Assembly (NCBI GenBank): GCA_029974875.1
Contig: JARKQP010000546.1
Coordinates: forward strand, 1-23,394
DNA from: Mobilitalea sp.
Lineage (GTDB): Bacteria; Bacillota_A; Clostridia; Lachnospirales; Lachnospiraceae
Reading direction: 5' to 3'
DNA: 23,394 nt
Shown piece after piece: positions 14,801 through 23,394 of this stretch (its first letter is position 1; each line of letters begins with the position of its first letter). The notes under the pieces were generated by a model. It was given only the letters and a program-made list of their open reading frames with translations. It did not search any database and was not told the origin of the DNA. The position numbers and the translations under genes are program-made.

Positions 14801-14890
14801 AAAACTTCATGATTGTAAATATATATTGAATGGATGAATCCATATTTATTTCATTTTTCGTCCGTGAAAGTACATATCTTATGTAGGAAT

Positions 14891-16246
14891 CTATTTTCTG
14901 AGCAAGGCCATAACTTCCTGGATGTTCCTTACACCGATTAATTTAATTCCCGGTGCTTTGACATGCTCTTTATTTGCTTGAGGTAAAATGCATACCTCAA
15001 AGCCCATCTTTGCAGCTTCTGCCACTCTATGCTCCGCCAGATTGACTGCCCTGATCTCTCCGGTAAGCCCAACCTCACCAAATAGGACGGTTTTATTGTC
15101 CAGCGGGGTATTTTTATAGCTGGACAGGATGGCAGTTGTTACAGCCAGATCCAGCGCAGGCTCCGTAATTCTCATACCGCCTGCCACATTCACATAGGCG
15201 TCGCAGTCGGATAATTGGACTCCTGCCCTTTTTTCCAAGACTGCCATTAACAGGTTGACCCGGTTATAGTCGGTGCCTGCTGCCGTCCTTCTTGGCATGT
15301 TAAAATTAGTCCTGCAGATTAAGGCCTGAACCTCAACCAGGATCGGTCTTGTCCCCTCAATCGATGCGGCAACAACGGAGCCCGGTTCACCCTCCGGCCT
15401 ACCTTTCAGCATAAATTCCGAGGGGTTCTTTACCTCTACCAGCCCGCTGCCCTGCATTTCAAAAACACCGATTTCATTCGTGGAACCAAAACGGTTCTTC
15501 ACTGCCCTGAGGACACGGTAGGCTGCATAATTGTCACCTTCAAAATAAAGCACGGTGTCTACCATGTGTTCTAGCACCCTAGGCCCAGCAACTACGCCCT
15601 CTTTTGTCACATGTCCAATGATAAATACGGTGATTCCCTTGCCCTTTGCTATCTGCATCAGGGTACTGGTAGCTTCCCTGACCTGGCTCACACTGCCGGG
15701 GGCTGAGGACACCTCTTCCTTGAACATGGTCTGGATCGAGTCTATTACCACAATCTCCGGCTGATGCTTTTCTATGGCATCTCCGATTAATTCGAGATCT
15801 GTTTCACATAGGAGGAGAAGCTCGCCGTGGAATACGCCGAGCCTCTCAGCCCTCATTTTAATTTGGCTTAAGGATTCTTCTCCTGATATATACAGAACTT
15901 TCCTGGATTTATTAACGATCTCCCTGCACATCTGCAGCAGCAGCGTGGATTTACCGATTCCAGGATCCCCGCCTACCAGGACCAGGCTTCCTTTTACAAT
16001 TCCGCCTCCCAGTACACGGTCAAATTCCTCGATTCCTGAACATAGTCTTAACTCTGATTCCGCTTTAATGTTAGACAATAATTCAGGCTCTCTTGTTATC
16101 TTGATACCCGTCTGTCTGTTGCTTTTTTTCAAGACCGGCTCCTCTGAAAAGGTATCCCACTCTTTACAGCCCGGACACTGGCCTATCCATTTTGTAGATT
16201 CAAAGCCACATTCTTTACAGAAAAACACGGTCTTGTTTTTAGCCAT
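14891..16246 (-). CDS. radA: DNA repair protein RadA (Sms)
   Basis: The 451-residue ATPase works in homologous recombination and processing of branched intermediates. In order: a four-Cys zinc finger (C10, C13, C24, C27), a RecA-like ATPase core with Walker A GGDPGIGKST (92-101), the RadA-specific KNRFG motif (250-254) and a C-terminal Lon-protease-like domain (about 300-451). All key elements are intact and the length is typical. It starts one base after the stop of the small upstream gene, with only a weak ribosome binding site, so translation is probably coupled. In many Firmicutes radA follows clpC; here a 137-residue gene is inserted between them. Confidence 0.97.
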   Translation of the reverse strand: MAKNKTVFFCKECGFESTKWIGQCPGCKEWDTFSEEPVLKKSNRQTGIKITREPELLSNIKAESELRLCSGIEEFDRVLGGGIVKGSLVLVGGDPGIGKSTLLLQMCREIVNKSRKVLYISGEESLSQIKMRAERLGVFHGELLLLCETDLELIGDAIEKHQPEIVVIDSIQTMFKEEVSSAPGSVSQVREATSTLMQIAKGKGITVFIIGHVTKEGVVAGPRVLEHMVDTVLYFEGDNYAAYRVLRAVKNRFGSTNEIGVFEMQGSGLVEVKNPSEFMLKGRPEGEPGSVVAASIEGTRPILVEVQALICRTNFNMPRRTAAGTDYNRVNLLMAVLEKRAGVQLSDCDAYVNVAGGMRITEPALDLAVTTAILSSYKNTPLDNKTVLFGEVGLTGEIRAVNLAEHRVAEAAKMGFEVCILPQANKEHVKAPGIKLIGVRNIQEVMALLRK

Positions 16247-16247
16247 C

Positions 16248-16661
16248 CTACAGTTTAACCACCTTTATAAAATCCTTCTTTGATTCTTCCAATTCCAGGC
16301 TCAGTATCAGCTTTCCACCCAGATTTGTCTTCATCTTTCCAAGACAGGTATCATTTTTATAAATCTCATATTCTTTTTCTGCTTCCAGTTCCAATGTCAT
16401 CTGCGCATTGTCATTCCCGCTTACTTCAAAGCTTAAATCATTGCCCTTGGAGTCTAAATGAAAAACAGCTGTACCAGGTACTGATTCGTATACGAACATC
16501 CCATTTCTCTCAAGCTTCGTGATCTCATGGAAGGTTTTTACCTTATATAAGTCTCCTTGATGCTCAAAATCAGATACCTTAGATTTAACATCCAGTAAAT
16601 AGTTACCGAAGCTAATTGTCCCATCATTCTCTTTGCGTATTAACTCTTCAACAACTGCCAT
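16248..16661 (-). CDS. Conserved small protein often labelled endosialidase
   Basis: This 137-residue protein starts MAVVEELIRKENDGTISFGNY and contains GDLYKVKTF, ERNGMFVYESVPGTAV and a C-terminal LGKMKTNLGGKL block. The pattern is recurrent in Lachnospiraceae, where databases use the name endosialidase. No catalytic residues of a sialidase can be pointed out, so that name should not be taken as function. The protein appears beta-rich. AGGAGG precedes the ATG. The stop TAG is one base from the radA ATG, implying joint expression with radA. Confidence 0.75.
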   Translation of the reverse strand: MAVVEELIRKENDGTISFGNYLLDVKSKVSDFEHQGDLYKVKTFHEITKLERNGMFVYESVPGTAVFHLDSKGNDLSFEVSGNDNAQMTLELEAEKEYEIYKNDTCLGKMKTNLGGKLILSLELEESKKDFIKVVKL

Positions 16662-16689
16662 TACATGCTCCTCCTAGATTATAGGCTAT

Positions 16690-16714
16690 GGGCCGTGTCC
16701 TGTCTGACACGCCC
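16690..16714. other. Hairpin in the leader of the small radA-linked gene
   Basis: GGG-C-CGTGTC (16690-16699) and GACACG-CCC (16706-16714) form a 9-bp stem with one bulge. It lies about 30 bases upstream of the start codon, with no U-tract, so it is more likely a leader structure than a terminator. Confidence 0.4.
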
Positions 16715-16734
16715 TGGTAGATTAAAATATTTGT

Positions 16735-16759
16735 AAAAAACTGCTTCTTCTATGAGAAG
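16735..16759 (-). terminator. Weak terminator candidate after clpC
   Basis: A 5-bp stem (CTTCT, 3-base loop, AGAAG at 16747-16759) is followed on the minus strand by AAGCAG and then TTTTTT. It lies about 140 bases past the clpC stop. The stem is short and set off from the U-tract, so some read-through into the radA pair is likely. Confidence 0.35.
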
Positions 16760-16896
16760 TTAAAAAGCTGCTTCCCATAACCTACATTATAAACGAAATA
16801 CAGACAAATATCTACTGTCCATTTTGATTTTAGTGCGAAAAGCTCAGGATTTTTAATGGAAAACTAGTTTATCCTTTGAGGAATTAGGATTTCCCA

Positions 16897-19368
16897 TCAG
16901 GAAACTTTTACAGGGCTCATGGGGCGTAATACCACTTCGTTATCAAGGTATTCCACAAGCACATTATCGCCCTCTTTAATCGTACCTGCTAATATCTCTT
17001 CTGCCAGCTTATCCTCAATATTTGACTGGATTGCCCTACGCAAAGGTCTTGCACCGTACTTCGGGTCGAAGCCTACCTCTGCCAAATGATCCACCACCTC
17101 CTGGTTCGTCTCAATCGTGATATTCATCTGTGCCTTGCTTCTCTTGTTAATCGTGGAAATCATAATGGATACAATGCTCTTGATATTATCCTTCGTCAAG
17201 GAGTGGAACACTATGATCTCATCAATACGGTTAATGAACTCCGGCTTAAAGATCTTCTTTACCTCATCCATGACCGCGTCCTTCATCTTCTTATAATCCT
17301 CGGTTTCATCAACCACCGAGGCAAAGCCCAGGCGCTTAGGTGCCACAATATTTTGTGCTCCCGCGTTGGAGGTCATGATAATGATGGTGTTTTTAAAGCT
17401 GACCCTTCTGCCCTGGGAATCCGTAATATGTCCGTCATCCAATACCTGGAGCAGGATATTGAATACATCCGGATGCGCCTTTTCAACCTCGTCAAAGAGG
17501 ATGACAGAATAAGGATTCTGGCGTACCTTCTCACTTAGCTGGCCGCCCTCATCATAGCCTACATATCCTGGCGGTGAACCGATCAGCTTGCTGACGCTGT
17601 GCTTCTCCATATATTCGGACATATCGACACGTATAATGGAATTCTCACTGCCAAACATGGCTTCTGCCAAGGCCTTGGAAAGCTCTGTCTTACCGACACC
17701 GGTCGGCCCCAGGAATAGGAAGGAGCCAATTGGCCTGTTTGGATCCTTAAGTCCGACACGCCCACGGCGGATTGCTTTTGCAACCGCTGCCACTGCTTCC
17801 TCCTGGCCGATCACTCTCTGATGGAGGATGCTTTCTAAGTTCTTCAGACGCTCCGTCTCTTCCTCTGCCAGCTTTTTCACCGGGATCTTTGTCCAGGTGG
17901 CTACAATTTCTGCTATTTCATTATCACTGACGACTAATTGCTTCTCCGTCCGTTCCTTTTCATCTACCAGCTTTTCTTTTTCCAGCTGTTCCTGCACCGC
18001 TTCCTGCTGCTTCTTAATTTCTCCGGCCTTTTCATAGGCCTCGGTCTTAATCGCCTTTTCCTTATCCTCTTCCAACCGCTTAATCTCCTGCTCCAATTCC
18101 TTGATCCTCGGAGAGGAGGTGTAGGTGCTCAAGCGGACCTTGGAGGCCGCTTCATCCATCAGGTCAATGGCTTTATCCGGCAAATAACGGTCGTTGATAT
18201 AACGGCTGGATAACTTTACTGCCGCTTCCAGGGCGGAGTCAGTGATACGTACCTGATGATGCGCTTCATATTTGTCGCGCAGGCCAAATAATATCTGGAT
18301 TGCCTCCTCCTCAGAGGGCTCATCAACAACTACGGGCTGGAACCTTCTCTCTAATGCGGCATCCTTTTCGATGTATTTGCGGTATTCCTCCCGCGTCGTT
18401 GCACCGATAATCTGCAGCTCCCCGCGTGCCAGGGAAGGCTTTAGGATGTTGGAGGCATCAATTGCACCCTCCGCACCGCCGGCACCGATAATCGTATGGA
18501 TCTCGTCGATAAATAACAGGACATTGCCATCGGAGATTACCTCGCTGATTACCTTCTTAATTCTTTCTTCAAATTCACCACGGTATTTACTGCCTGCGAC
18601 CATACCGGACAGATCCAAGGTGACCACACGCTTTTCCTTGATGGTATCCGGAATATTGCCTTCTACGATCTTTAGGGCCAGGCCTTCTGCAATGGCGGTT
18701 TTACCCACACCCGGTTCGCCGACTAAGCAAGGGTTGTTTTTCGTCCTCCTGCTCAGGATCTGGACCACCCGCTGGATCTCCTGCTCTCTTCCAATGACAG
18801 GATCCAGCTTTCCTTCCCTTGCATATTCCGTCAGGTCACGGCTGTATTGGTCAAGTGTGGGGGTTGCAGTAGTCTTCCCCTTCTGCTTCCCTTTCGCCGG
18901 AGGAGCGTAATCATTCTTCGCGGCACTGACATCCACACCGGAGGCCGTAAGAATATCAATATAGACCTTTTGGACATTAACGCCCAGGGTATTCAACAGC
19001 CGGACAGCGATACAGTCAGACTCTTTAATGAGCGCAATCAAAATGTGCTCCGTCCCTACTAATTGGGCTTTTAGCTTTGCTGCTTCCTTATAGCTCTGAT
19101 CCAGGATCCTTTTAGATCTGGGGGTAAAGCTGCCGGCGTCCATCATCTCCACTCCACTGTTGGGGGCGATGAGCTGGTTCACCAGCTCCAATACCTTTTC
19201 CACGGTAACACCGTTCTCCTCCAGGATCTTAGAAGCTACACCATCCACTTCCATCAATCCGATTAACAGGTGCTCCGTTCCAATATAATTGTGGGATAAG
19301 CGGTATGCTACTTCCCTCGCCAGGTTTATGGCGCTTTTTGCATTTTCTGTAAATTTGTCATACATCAT
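16897..19368 (-). CDS. clpC: ATP-dependent Clp protease ATP-binding subunit ClpC
   Basis: This 823-residue unfoldase feeds proteins, including arginine-phosphorylated ones, to ClpP. It has an N-terminal double-repeat domain (1-145) and a first AAA+ module with Walker A GEPGVGKT (217-224) and Walker B LLFIDE (284-289). A coiled-coil middle domain follows at about 415-480, then a second AAA+ module with GPTGVGKT (554-561) and VILFDE (622-627), and the C-terminal sensor region. The start at 19366-19368 is chosen because GGAGG lies 8 bases upstream and the protein then begins [10 protein letters not shown] like its homologues. An ATG five codons earlier forms part of that ribosome binding site. 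It follows mcsB by 31 bases in one operon. Confidence 0.97.
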   Translation of the reverse strand: MMYDKFTENAKSAINLAREVAYRLSHNYIGTEHLLIGLMEVDGVASKILEENGVTVEKVLELVNQLIAPNSGVEMMDAGSFTPRSKRILDQSYKEAAKLKAQLVGTEHILIALIKESDCIAVRLLNTLGVNVQKVYIDILTASGVDVSAAKNDYAPPAKGKQKGKTTATPTLDQYSRDLTEYAREGKLDPVIGREQEIQRVVQILSRRTKNNPCLVGEPGVGKTAIAEGLALKIVEGNIPDTIKEKRVVTLDLSGMVAGSKYRGEFEERIKKVISEVISDGNVLLFIDEIHTIIGAGGAEGAIDASNILKPSLARGELQIIGATTREEYRKYIEKDAALERRFQPVVVDEPSEEEAIQILFGLRDKYEAHHQVRITDSALEAAVKLSSRYINDRYLPDKAIDLMDEAASKVRLSTYTSSPRIKELEQEIKRLEEDKEKAIKTEAYEKAGEIKKQQEAVQEQLEKEKLVDEKERTEKQLVVSDNEIAEIVATWTKIPVKKLAEEETERLKNLESILHQRVIGQEEAVAAVAKAIRRGRVGLKDPNRPIGSFLFLGPTGVGKTELSKALAEAMFGSENSIIRVDMSEYMEKHSVSKLIGSPPGYVGYDEGGQLSEKVRQNPYSVILFDEVEKAHPDVFNILLQVLDDGHITDSQGRRVSFKNTIIIMTSNAGAQNIVAPKRLGFASVVDETEDYKKMKDAVMDEVKKIFKPEFINRIDEIIVFHSLTKDNIKSIVSIMISTINKRSKAQMNITIETNQEVVDHLAEVGFDPKYGARPLRRAIQSNIEDKLAEEILAGTIKEGDNVLVEYLDNEVVLRPMSPVKVS

Positions 19369-19399
19369 ATTTGTGTCCTCCATTCCTGCTGAGAGTACT

Positions 19400-20437
19400 T
19401 CAATTAATAATTGTTGGCAGTTCCTTCCGGATATATTCCGCCCTCGACTGATCCCTTGTTAAGCTTCCGACATTTTTACCGAGCGTCCATTGAAGGCTGC
19501 CCGGCTGGACTCCCATCATCAGCTTGTGGACGTTGAATTCACGGTCAAACCTGACCAGGCCACAGTCCTTTCCGAACTTCAGCTGGGACAATAGGGTCAT
19601 GGCATCATCCGAGGAAATCTGTCTGGCGTATTTTAATACTCCATAGGAGCGGTACACCTGATCCTCGATTTCGTCCGTATTGACAGACAGCATATATTCG
19701 CGGCGTTTACGCTCCTGCTTGACTACCTGGAATACAATCCTCTTTAAATTCTCTATGATTTCACTTTCCGAGTTACCCATAGTTTTTTGGTTCGAGATCT
19801 GATAAATGCTTCCTAAGCTCTTCGTTCCCTCACCGTAGATGCCCCGGATGGTAACACCGTATTTACCCACTTCCTCAATCAGCTTCTGTATCATCCTGGC
19901 CGAGCTGAGTGCCGGCAGGAACACCATACAGGATGCCCTTAAGCCCGTACCCGCATTGGTAGGACAGGAGGTCAGGTAACCGTATTTTTCATCGTAGGCA
20001 AAATGTAATTTTTCATAGGCGATATCATCAATCCGGTCTGCCTCCAGGTATGCCCGTTCTAAATTCATACCTCCGACAATTGCCTGGATCCTGACATGGT
20101 CCTCTTCATTGATCATGATGCTGACCGTCTCATCCTCGGACAATATCAGCCCGGTGGCCTGCTCTTTTTCTGCCAGGAGGGGGCTGACAATATGGCGCTC
20201 TACCATGGCAATTTTATCAATATCACTTAAAGTACTTATATTACAGGCGTAAAATCTTTTATGCTCCTTTTCCGAAAGGGAGGAGTTAATTCCCTTAACC
20301 TCCTCAACCAGGGCGAGAGCCTGCTCATCTGCTATTTTCGAGGAAAAGGGGTAGTTTTCAAGGTTACGTGCAAGCCTGATACGGCTGGAAATTACTACAT
20401 CGCTGTCAGGAACAATTTGCTCATACCATTTAAGCAT
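19400..20437 (-). CDS. mcsB: Protein arginine kinase McsB
   Basis: The 345-residue kinase phosphorylates arginines and so marks proteins for ClpC-ClpP. It has the phosphagen-kinase fold: SSRIRLARN (17-25), the guanidino-kinase motif CPTNAGTG (158-165) with active-site Cys158, and Arg-rich nucleotide-binding segments. Near the C-terminus RDQSRA (328-333) fits the RDxxRA phospho-arginine-binding motif described for McsB. The start overlaps the end of mcsA by 8 bases and uses GGAGG within mcsA, so the two are translationally coupled. Confidence 0.96.
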   Translation of the reverse strand: MLKWYEQIVPDSDVVISSRIRLARNLENYPFSSKIADEQALALVEEVKGINSSLSEKEHKRFYACNISTLSDIDKIAMVERHIVSPLLAEKEQATGLILSEDETVSIMINEEDHVRIQAIVGGMNLERAYLEADRIDDIAYEKLHFAYDEKYGYLTSCPTNAGTGLRASCMVFLPALSSARMIQKLIEEVGKYGVTIRGIYGEGTKSLGSIYQISNQKTMGNSESEIIENLKRIVFQVVKQERKRREYMLSVNTDEIEDQVYRSYGVLKYARQISSDDAMTLLSQLKFGKDCGLVRFDREFNVHKLMMGVQPGSLQWTLGKNVGSLTRDQSRAEYIRKELPTIIN

Positions 20438-20987
20438 TGTTTAACTCCTCCTCTTCTTTCCTCATCTGCTTGATAAGGTCGCGGAGCCTTGCTGCGTCCT
20501 CAAATTCTTCCTTTTCAATGGCTTCCTGTAACCTTATGGACAGCATTTCAATTTCTGAGATGTCCCTTTTTACCTGACCTGTCTGGGCTGCAGCCGTCAA
20601 TCCCTTCGGCCGCTTGCCTGTGTGGATATCGGATCCCTGGATCCCTTTAAAGGTCTTACTTAATTGTCCATGAAAGCTTTTGTAACAGCTGGCACATCCA
20701 AAACGTCCTTTCCCGACAAATTCATCATAGGTCATCCCGCATCCTTCGCAGGTTAAGGCCGGTGTATCCGTACCGGCTTTCTTCTGTCCTGCACCGGTAT
20801 AGGTTTCCAGTAATGTTGAAAGTAAATCACCAAGGGTCAGGTCACTGTTCATTAATGGCTTCTCCATTTGAAAGGATGTATAGTCTGTTGCACATTCCTC
20901 ACAAAGATGCTGTTCTTTTTTTACTCCGTTTATAATTTCCGTGTATAGTATTTTTGCATCTTTTTTCTGGCATCTATCACATAGCAT
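20430..20987 (-). CDS. mcsA: McsA, zinc-binding activator of McsB
   Basis: The 185-residue partner activates the McsB kinase. It has two zinc-finger-like Cys sets (C3, C6, C29, C32 and C80, C83, C98, C101) and a C-terminal UVR coiled-coil motif (about 142-178, LQEAIEKEEFEDAARLRDLI). That motif is of the type that contacts Clp ATPases. AGGGGG lies 8 bases before the ATG. It begins 5 bases after the regulator gene, in the standard regulator-mcsA-mcsB-clpC order. Confidence 0.95.
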   Translation of the reverse strand: MLCDRCQKKDAKILYTEIINGVKKEQHLCEECATDYTSFQMEKPLMNSDLTLGDLLSTLLETYTGAGQKKAGTDTPALTCEGCGMTYDEFVGKGRFGCASCYKSFHGQLSKTFKGIQGSDIHTGKRPKGLTAAAQTGQVKRDISEIEMLSIRLQEAIEKEEFEDAARLRDLIKQMRKEEEELNNA

Positions 20988-20992
20988 GGTAA

Positions 20993-21367
20993 TTACCCCC
21001 TTTCAAATTCACTAAAAATATCGTTAACGATCTCGTGTGCCTCCTCGCAGCTGATATTTTTACAAAAGGCCCTTGCCAGAACTACCCTAAGATCCTCGCG
21101 CATTTCCCTGATTGCCTGTAATTTGTTGATGTCTACTGCAATTACCGCACCTTTTCTGCGGTCGAGCTTAAGGTATCCCTCCTGCTTCAGCATTGCGTAT
21201 GCCTTATTTACAGTATGCATATTGATTCCAATATGCTCCGCCAGGTCACGGACAGAAGGCAGGTTCTCACCCTCCTGCAGCTGTGATGTGGCGATGCCGT
21301 ATATAATTTGATTCCTAAGCTGGATATAAATTGCTTCATCACTATTAAAATCAATTTGAACAAACAT
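20993..21367 (-). CDS. GntR family regulator (YtrA type) heading the clpC operon
   Basis: This protein has 124 residues, a winged-helix DNA-binding domain (about 10-75, with LPSVRDLAEHIGINMHTVNKAYAMLKQEGYL split across helices 2 and 3 and the wing) and only a short helical tail. That is the YtrA subfamily, which lacks a large effector domain. The start at 21365-21367 has GAGGTG 8 bases upstream; a longer frame upstream has no ribosome binding site and runs into the promoter. The gene sits where ctsR normally heads mcsA-mcsB-clpC. The perfect palindrome overlapping the promoter is the likely operator, so it probably represses itself and the whole operon. Confidence 0.9.
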   Translation of the reverse strand: MFVQIDFNSDEAIYIQLRNQIIYGIATSQLQEGENLPSVRDLAEHIGINMHTVNKAYAMLKQEGYLKLDRRKGAVIAVDINKLQAIREMREDLRVVLARAFCKNISCEEAHEIVNDIFSEFERG

Positions 21368-21423
21368 AAGGACACACCTCATTCTATTACATAAACATAT
21401 GATTTGGTATAGCATAACGTTAT

Positions 21424-21466
21424 ATCTGTTATACATTCAGTATAACAGATGCATCCAAAAAGTCAA
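21424..21466 (-). promoter_or_regulatory. Promoter and palindromic operator of the gntR-mcsAB-clpC operon
   Basis: ATCTGTTATAC (21424-21434), 5 bases, and GTATAACAGAT (21440-21450) form a perfect 11-bp inverted repeat. On the minus strand TTGACT (21461-21466) and TATACT (21439-21444) form a promoter with a 16-base spacer, so the -10 element lies inside the right arm. The binding site of the GntR protein is inferred from position and symmetry. No CtsR-type AGGTCAAA tandem is seen here. Confidence 0.75.
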
Positions 21467-21472
21467 GTGGCA

Positions 21473-22708
21473 TTACCTGTTCTCTTCTTTGGTTCCCCGT
21501 AATTTGAGAAGTAATCTGACCGTTGCAAAGAGAAGCAGGCCACAGCTGGAGCCAAGGATGATGATTACGATAATTGCTTTTTGCAGCTTCCCGCTGTACT
21601 CCTTTATGGTATCCGCTTCCTGGGAAGCTTCCGGATCCACCTGCTTATCAATTGCCGCTCCATTTGGATTATATCTCTGCAATGTTTTCTCGATCCTGTC
21701 ATACTGATAGAAGCCCATTTCTCCAAGCTCGTTCTTTGCATAAATAAGAAGGAAGTCGCTTTCCTCATCATTTTCAGGTACAAAAGCATTTACCCGCGTG
21801 CCTGACAAAATCAGGGTTGCATCCTTATAGCCCTCAGGTATCGTAACGGAGCTGTCCGGCTTCAGTATCTGATACCGTCCGCTGTAGATAGCATATTTTT
21901 CTCCACCGGCCGTGACCACTTCAAAATTGCCCTGGGAAGGTTCCGGTGAGACCTCCGCACCTCCTGGTGTACCCTCCGCCACTGAATCCCGGAATACATT
22001 GATAGTATATTCTATGACATCTCCTGATTCAGCTATCACAGATATTACAACTTTATTTTCTCCCTCTGACAGGGCATCGTTACCCTTAATCGATACCGTT
22101 GCCTTGGGATCCTCCGCAAGAGCCGTAATGATCAGCTGCTTTGTATCATAGCCGACACTGGCAGAATACTCATGCACCTCAGGGCCAAAGGCCGGGGATA
22201 TGTCCGTGGGACTTGTCTTCAGGCTCTTTAACCTGGCATTTGTCGATGCCGTTGCAGGCGCTTTCACGTTTAAGGTCAGCTTGTTGCTGGATACGGACAT
22301 CTCATAGCCTGTGTTAAGGTCATACACCATCACGGAATCCTTGAATTCTATATTACAGATACCTACCTTTACGGCTTCAAACTTCAATGTATATTTTCTG
22401 GATTTATCCCCATCTAATACATTCATATCGGTTATTTTTAAAAGACCGCTGCTTCCCTTTACAACAGATGGTCCGCCCGCATATTCCAGGATAGTGTCAT
22501 CATAGGTCAAAGTTGCTTCAAAGTCACCAAAATAGCTGGCAGAACCAATTTCTACAGATACATAAATCATATCTCCCACCGTAATGTCAGCTTTGTCCGC
22601 ACTTAACTCAACATCCGCACTGGCTGCCTGGCAGGGTTTTGAAAAAAGAAAGCTTCCTGCAAAAATGAGCATTAATAACAATCCCAGTTCCTTCACTCTT
22701 CTCTTCAT
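21473..22708 (-). CDS. Membrane-anchored cohesin/cadherin-like surface protein
   Basis: The 411-residue protein has a signal peptide (cut near residue 28, after CQA), a cohesin-like beta-sandwich (about 32-150) and a cadherin-like beta-sandwich domain (about 157-240). A linker rich in Pro, Glu and Gly follows, then a further region. It ends in a transmembrane helix near 378-400 and a basic tail, so it stays in the cytoplasmic membrane facing outward. Cohesin folds bind dockerins in cellulosomes but also occur in unrelated surface proteins; no dockerin is seen here. The start at 22706-22708 has GGAG 9 bases upstream, better than an ATG five codons earlier. It ends shortly before the gntR promoter and is transcribed in the same direction. 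Confidence 0.85.
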   Translation of the reverse strand: MKRRVKELGLLLMLIFAGSFLFSKPCQAASADVELSADKADITVGDMIYVSVEIGSASYFGDFEATLTYDDTILEYAGGPSVVKGSSGLLKITDMNVLDGDKSRKYTLKFEAVKVGICNIEFKDSVMVYDLNTGYEMSVSSNKLTLNVKAPATASTNARLKSLKTSPTDISPAFGPEVHEYSASVGYDTKQLIITALAEDPKATVSIKGNDALSEGENKVVISVIAESGDVIEYTINVFRDSVAEGTPGGAEVSPEPSQGNFEVVTAGGEKYAIYSGRYQILKPDSSVTIPEGYKDATLILSGTRVNAFVPENDEESDFLLIYAKNELGEMGFYQYDRIEKTLQRYNPNGAAIDKQVDPEASQEADTIKEYSGKLQKAIIVIIILGSSCGLLLFATVRLLLKLRGTKEENR

Positions 22709-22823
22709 GAGTATTTTCTCCATTTCTTAATCTGTTATAAGGTATTTGACGTTTTTTTATATTATATTAAAATTATTGTTTTGTGCGATTGGACCAACGG
22801 CCGGCTTCATTGCCATAAAGCAG

Positions 22824-22859
22824 CATCCGGCCGCCAGGTAATGTGCCTGCGGCCGGATG
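22824..22859 (-). terminator. GC-rich hairpin after the glucosaminidase-like gene
   Basis: CATCCGGCCGCCAGG (22824-22838) pairs with CCTGCGGCCGGATG (22846-22859), giving 14 bp with one bulged C and a 7-base loop. On the minus strand the tract after it is only moderately T-rich (CTGCTTTAT). It lies about 55 bases past the stop codon at 22915. Confidence 0.65.
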
Positions 22860-22914
22860 TTCTTATCCCATCATAAAATCCTATATCCTGCTTTCATCAT
22901 CTGATGGTTAAGGC

Positions 22915-23394
22915 TTATTGTCTGACTATCGTCACATTATAGTTAGCGATTTCTCCATTTTCTGCTATTACCGGAATTGCTATTGTATTCGTTCCGGTAC
23001 CTAAGACAACGCTTGTGTTTCCTCCCAGAATAGATGCCTTCTTGCTCACCGTCGTAGCTTTGATCTGGACACTGTTGACGCTGCTATCCACCATAATATA
23101 GTAGTTCAGCTCTGTCTGGCTGAAGGTCGGTGACAGGGCAAGCACATTTCCTGCCTCATCAAGAACCTGCAGGCTCTTCAAACGGTTATTCGGGTTGAAC
23201 ATCGTCGTCGGGAGCGGCGAAGCTGTGGTAGGCATATTATAATATACCGGAATAGAGAATACAATAGGGGAATCTGCCATTCCATTATATGCGGTCAATA
23301 CCTTCTTCGCCTCCGCGTAAGGTGCCTCAACATTTGTCATGTATTGATGGTAATAGGTTGAAATTGGTGTAACGTTAAATTTCTGGAGATAAAT
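22915..23394 (-). CDS. C-terminal part of a probable cell-wall glucosaminidase with cadherin-like domain
   Basis: The gene is partial: its start lies beyond the right edge and the frame is open to 23394. The visible ~159 residues begin IYLQKFNVTP and continue with YYHQYMTNVEAP and FSIPVYYNMP. This conserved ending is seen in N-acetylglucosaminidase-type autolysins. A cadherin-like beta-sandwich domain (about the last 90 residues, from NRLKSLQV to IVRQ) follows, related to the one in the next gene. The protein is probably secreted and acts in or on the wall. An internal ATG at 23338-23340 should not be taken as the start, because the conserved sequence runs through it. Confidence 0.75.
   Translation of the reverse strand: MYLQKFNVTPISTYYHQYMTNVEAPYAEAKKVLTAYNGMADSPIVFSIPVYYNMPTTASPLPTTMFNPNNRLKSLQVLDEAGNVLALSPTFSQTELNYYIMVDSSVNSVQIKATTVSKKASILGGNTSVVLGTGTNTIAIPVIAENGEIANYNVTIVRQ

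Noticed and set aside
17086..17538. 150-codon plus-strand frame inside clpC
   Set aside because: It lies antisense to the conserved second AAA+ module of ClpC and has the composition of a mirror frame.
18272..18910. 212-codon plus-strand frame inside clpC
   Set aside because: It is antisense to the first AAA+ module of ClpC; Ser- and Pro-rich content is typical of a shadow frame.

Overview
The window looks like chromosomal DNA from a spore-forming member of the Clostridia, most likely Lachnospiraceae. The evidence is the low-GC codon use, strong GGAGG-type ribosome binding sites, a LysM/GH18 spore-type protein, a DUF6323 protein, the small radA-linked protein often labelled endosialidase, cadherin-like surface domains, and a gntR-mcsA-mcsB-clpC heat-shock operon. 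Nearly all intact genes lie on the minus strand.

Layout. 1-379: gene-free, with a tandem repeat that may be an insertion-sequence end. 380-3349: a DUF6323 protein, a LysM/GH18 protein whose catalytic motif is degenerate, and a divergent ferritin-like protein; the last two have candidate sporulation-type promoters. 3614-6312: two secreted transglutaminase-like proteins, one with a complete Cys-His-Asp triad and one without. 6512-9294: a compact padR-DUF1048-DUF1048-ABC ATPase-ABC permease operon with a near-consensus promoter and a very long hairpin terminator. It is visibly GC-richer than its neighbours and was probably acquired.

9430-13902: a graveyard of integrative elements. Two copies of a 117-bp repeat (9604-9720 and 13786-13902, 5 mismatches) bound it. 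One copy is followed by the T-arm/acceptor end of a tmRNA- or tRNA-Ala-like gene (an old attachment site). The other sits directly behind the last ~50 codons of a tyrosine recombinase. Inside are two damaged dinD genes, two small DNA-binding genes each broken by a one-base shift, an unknown 513-residue protein with a C-terminal membrane segment, and an orphan 103-residue ORF. Its right edge abuts the terminator of a tRNA-Trp gene.

13911-22708: the conserved chromosome resumes with tRNA-Trp, a 150-residue unknown protein with stacked hairpins in its leader, radA with its small partner, then clpC, mcsB and mcsA (protein arginine phosphorylation and Clp proteolysis). The operon is headed by a YtrA-type GntR regulator where ctsR is usually found. 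A perfect 11-bp inverted repeat overlaps its promoter. 21473-23394: a membrane-anchored cohesin/cadherin-like surface protein and the C-terminal end of a probable cell-wall glucosaminidase running off the window.
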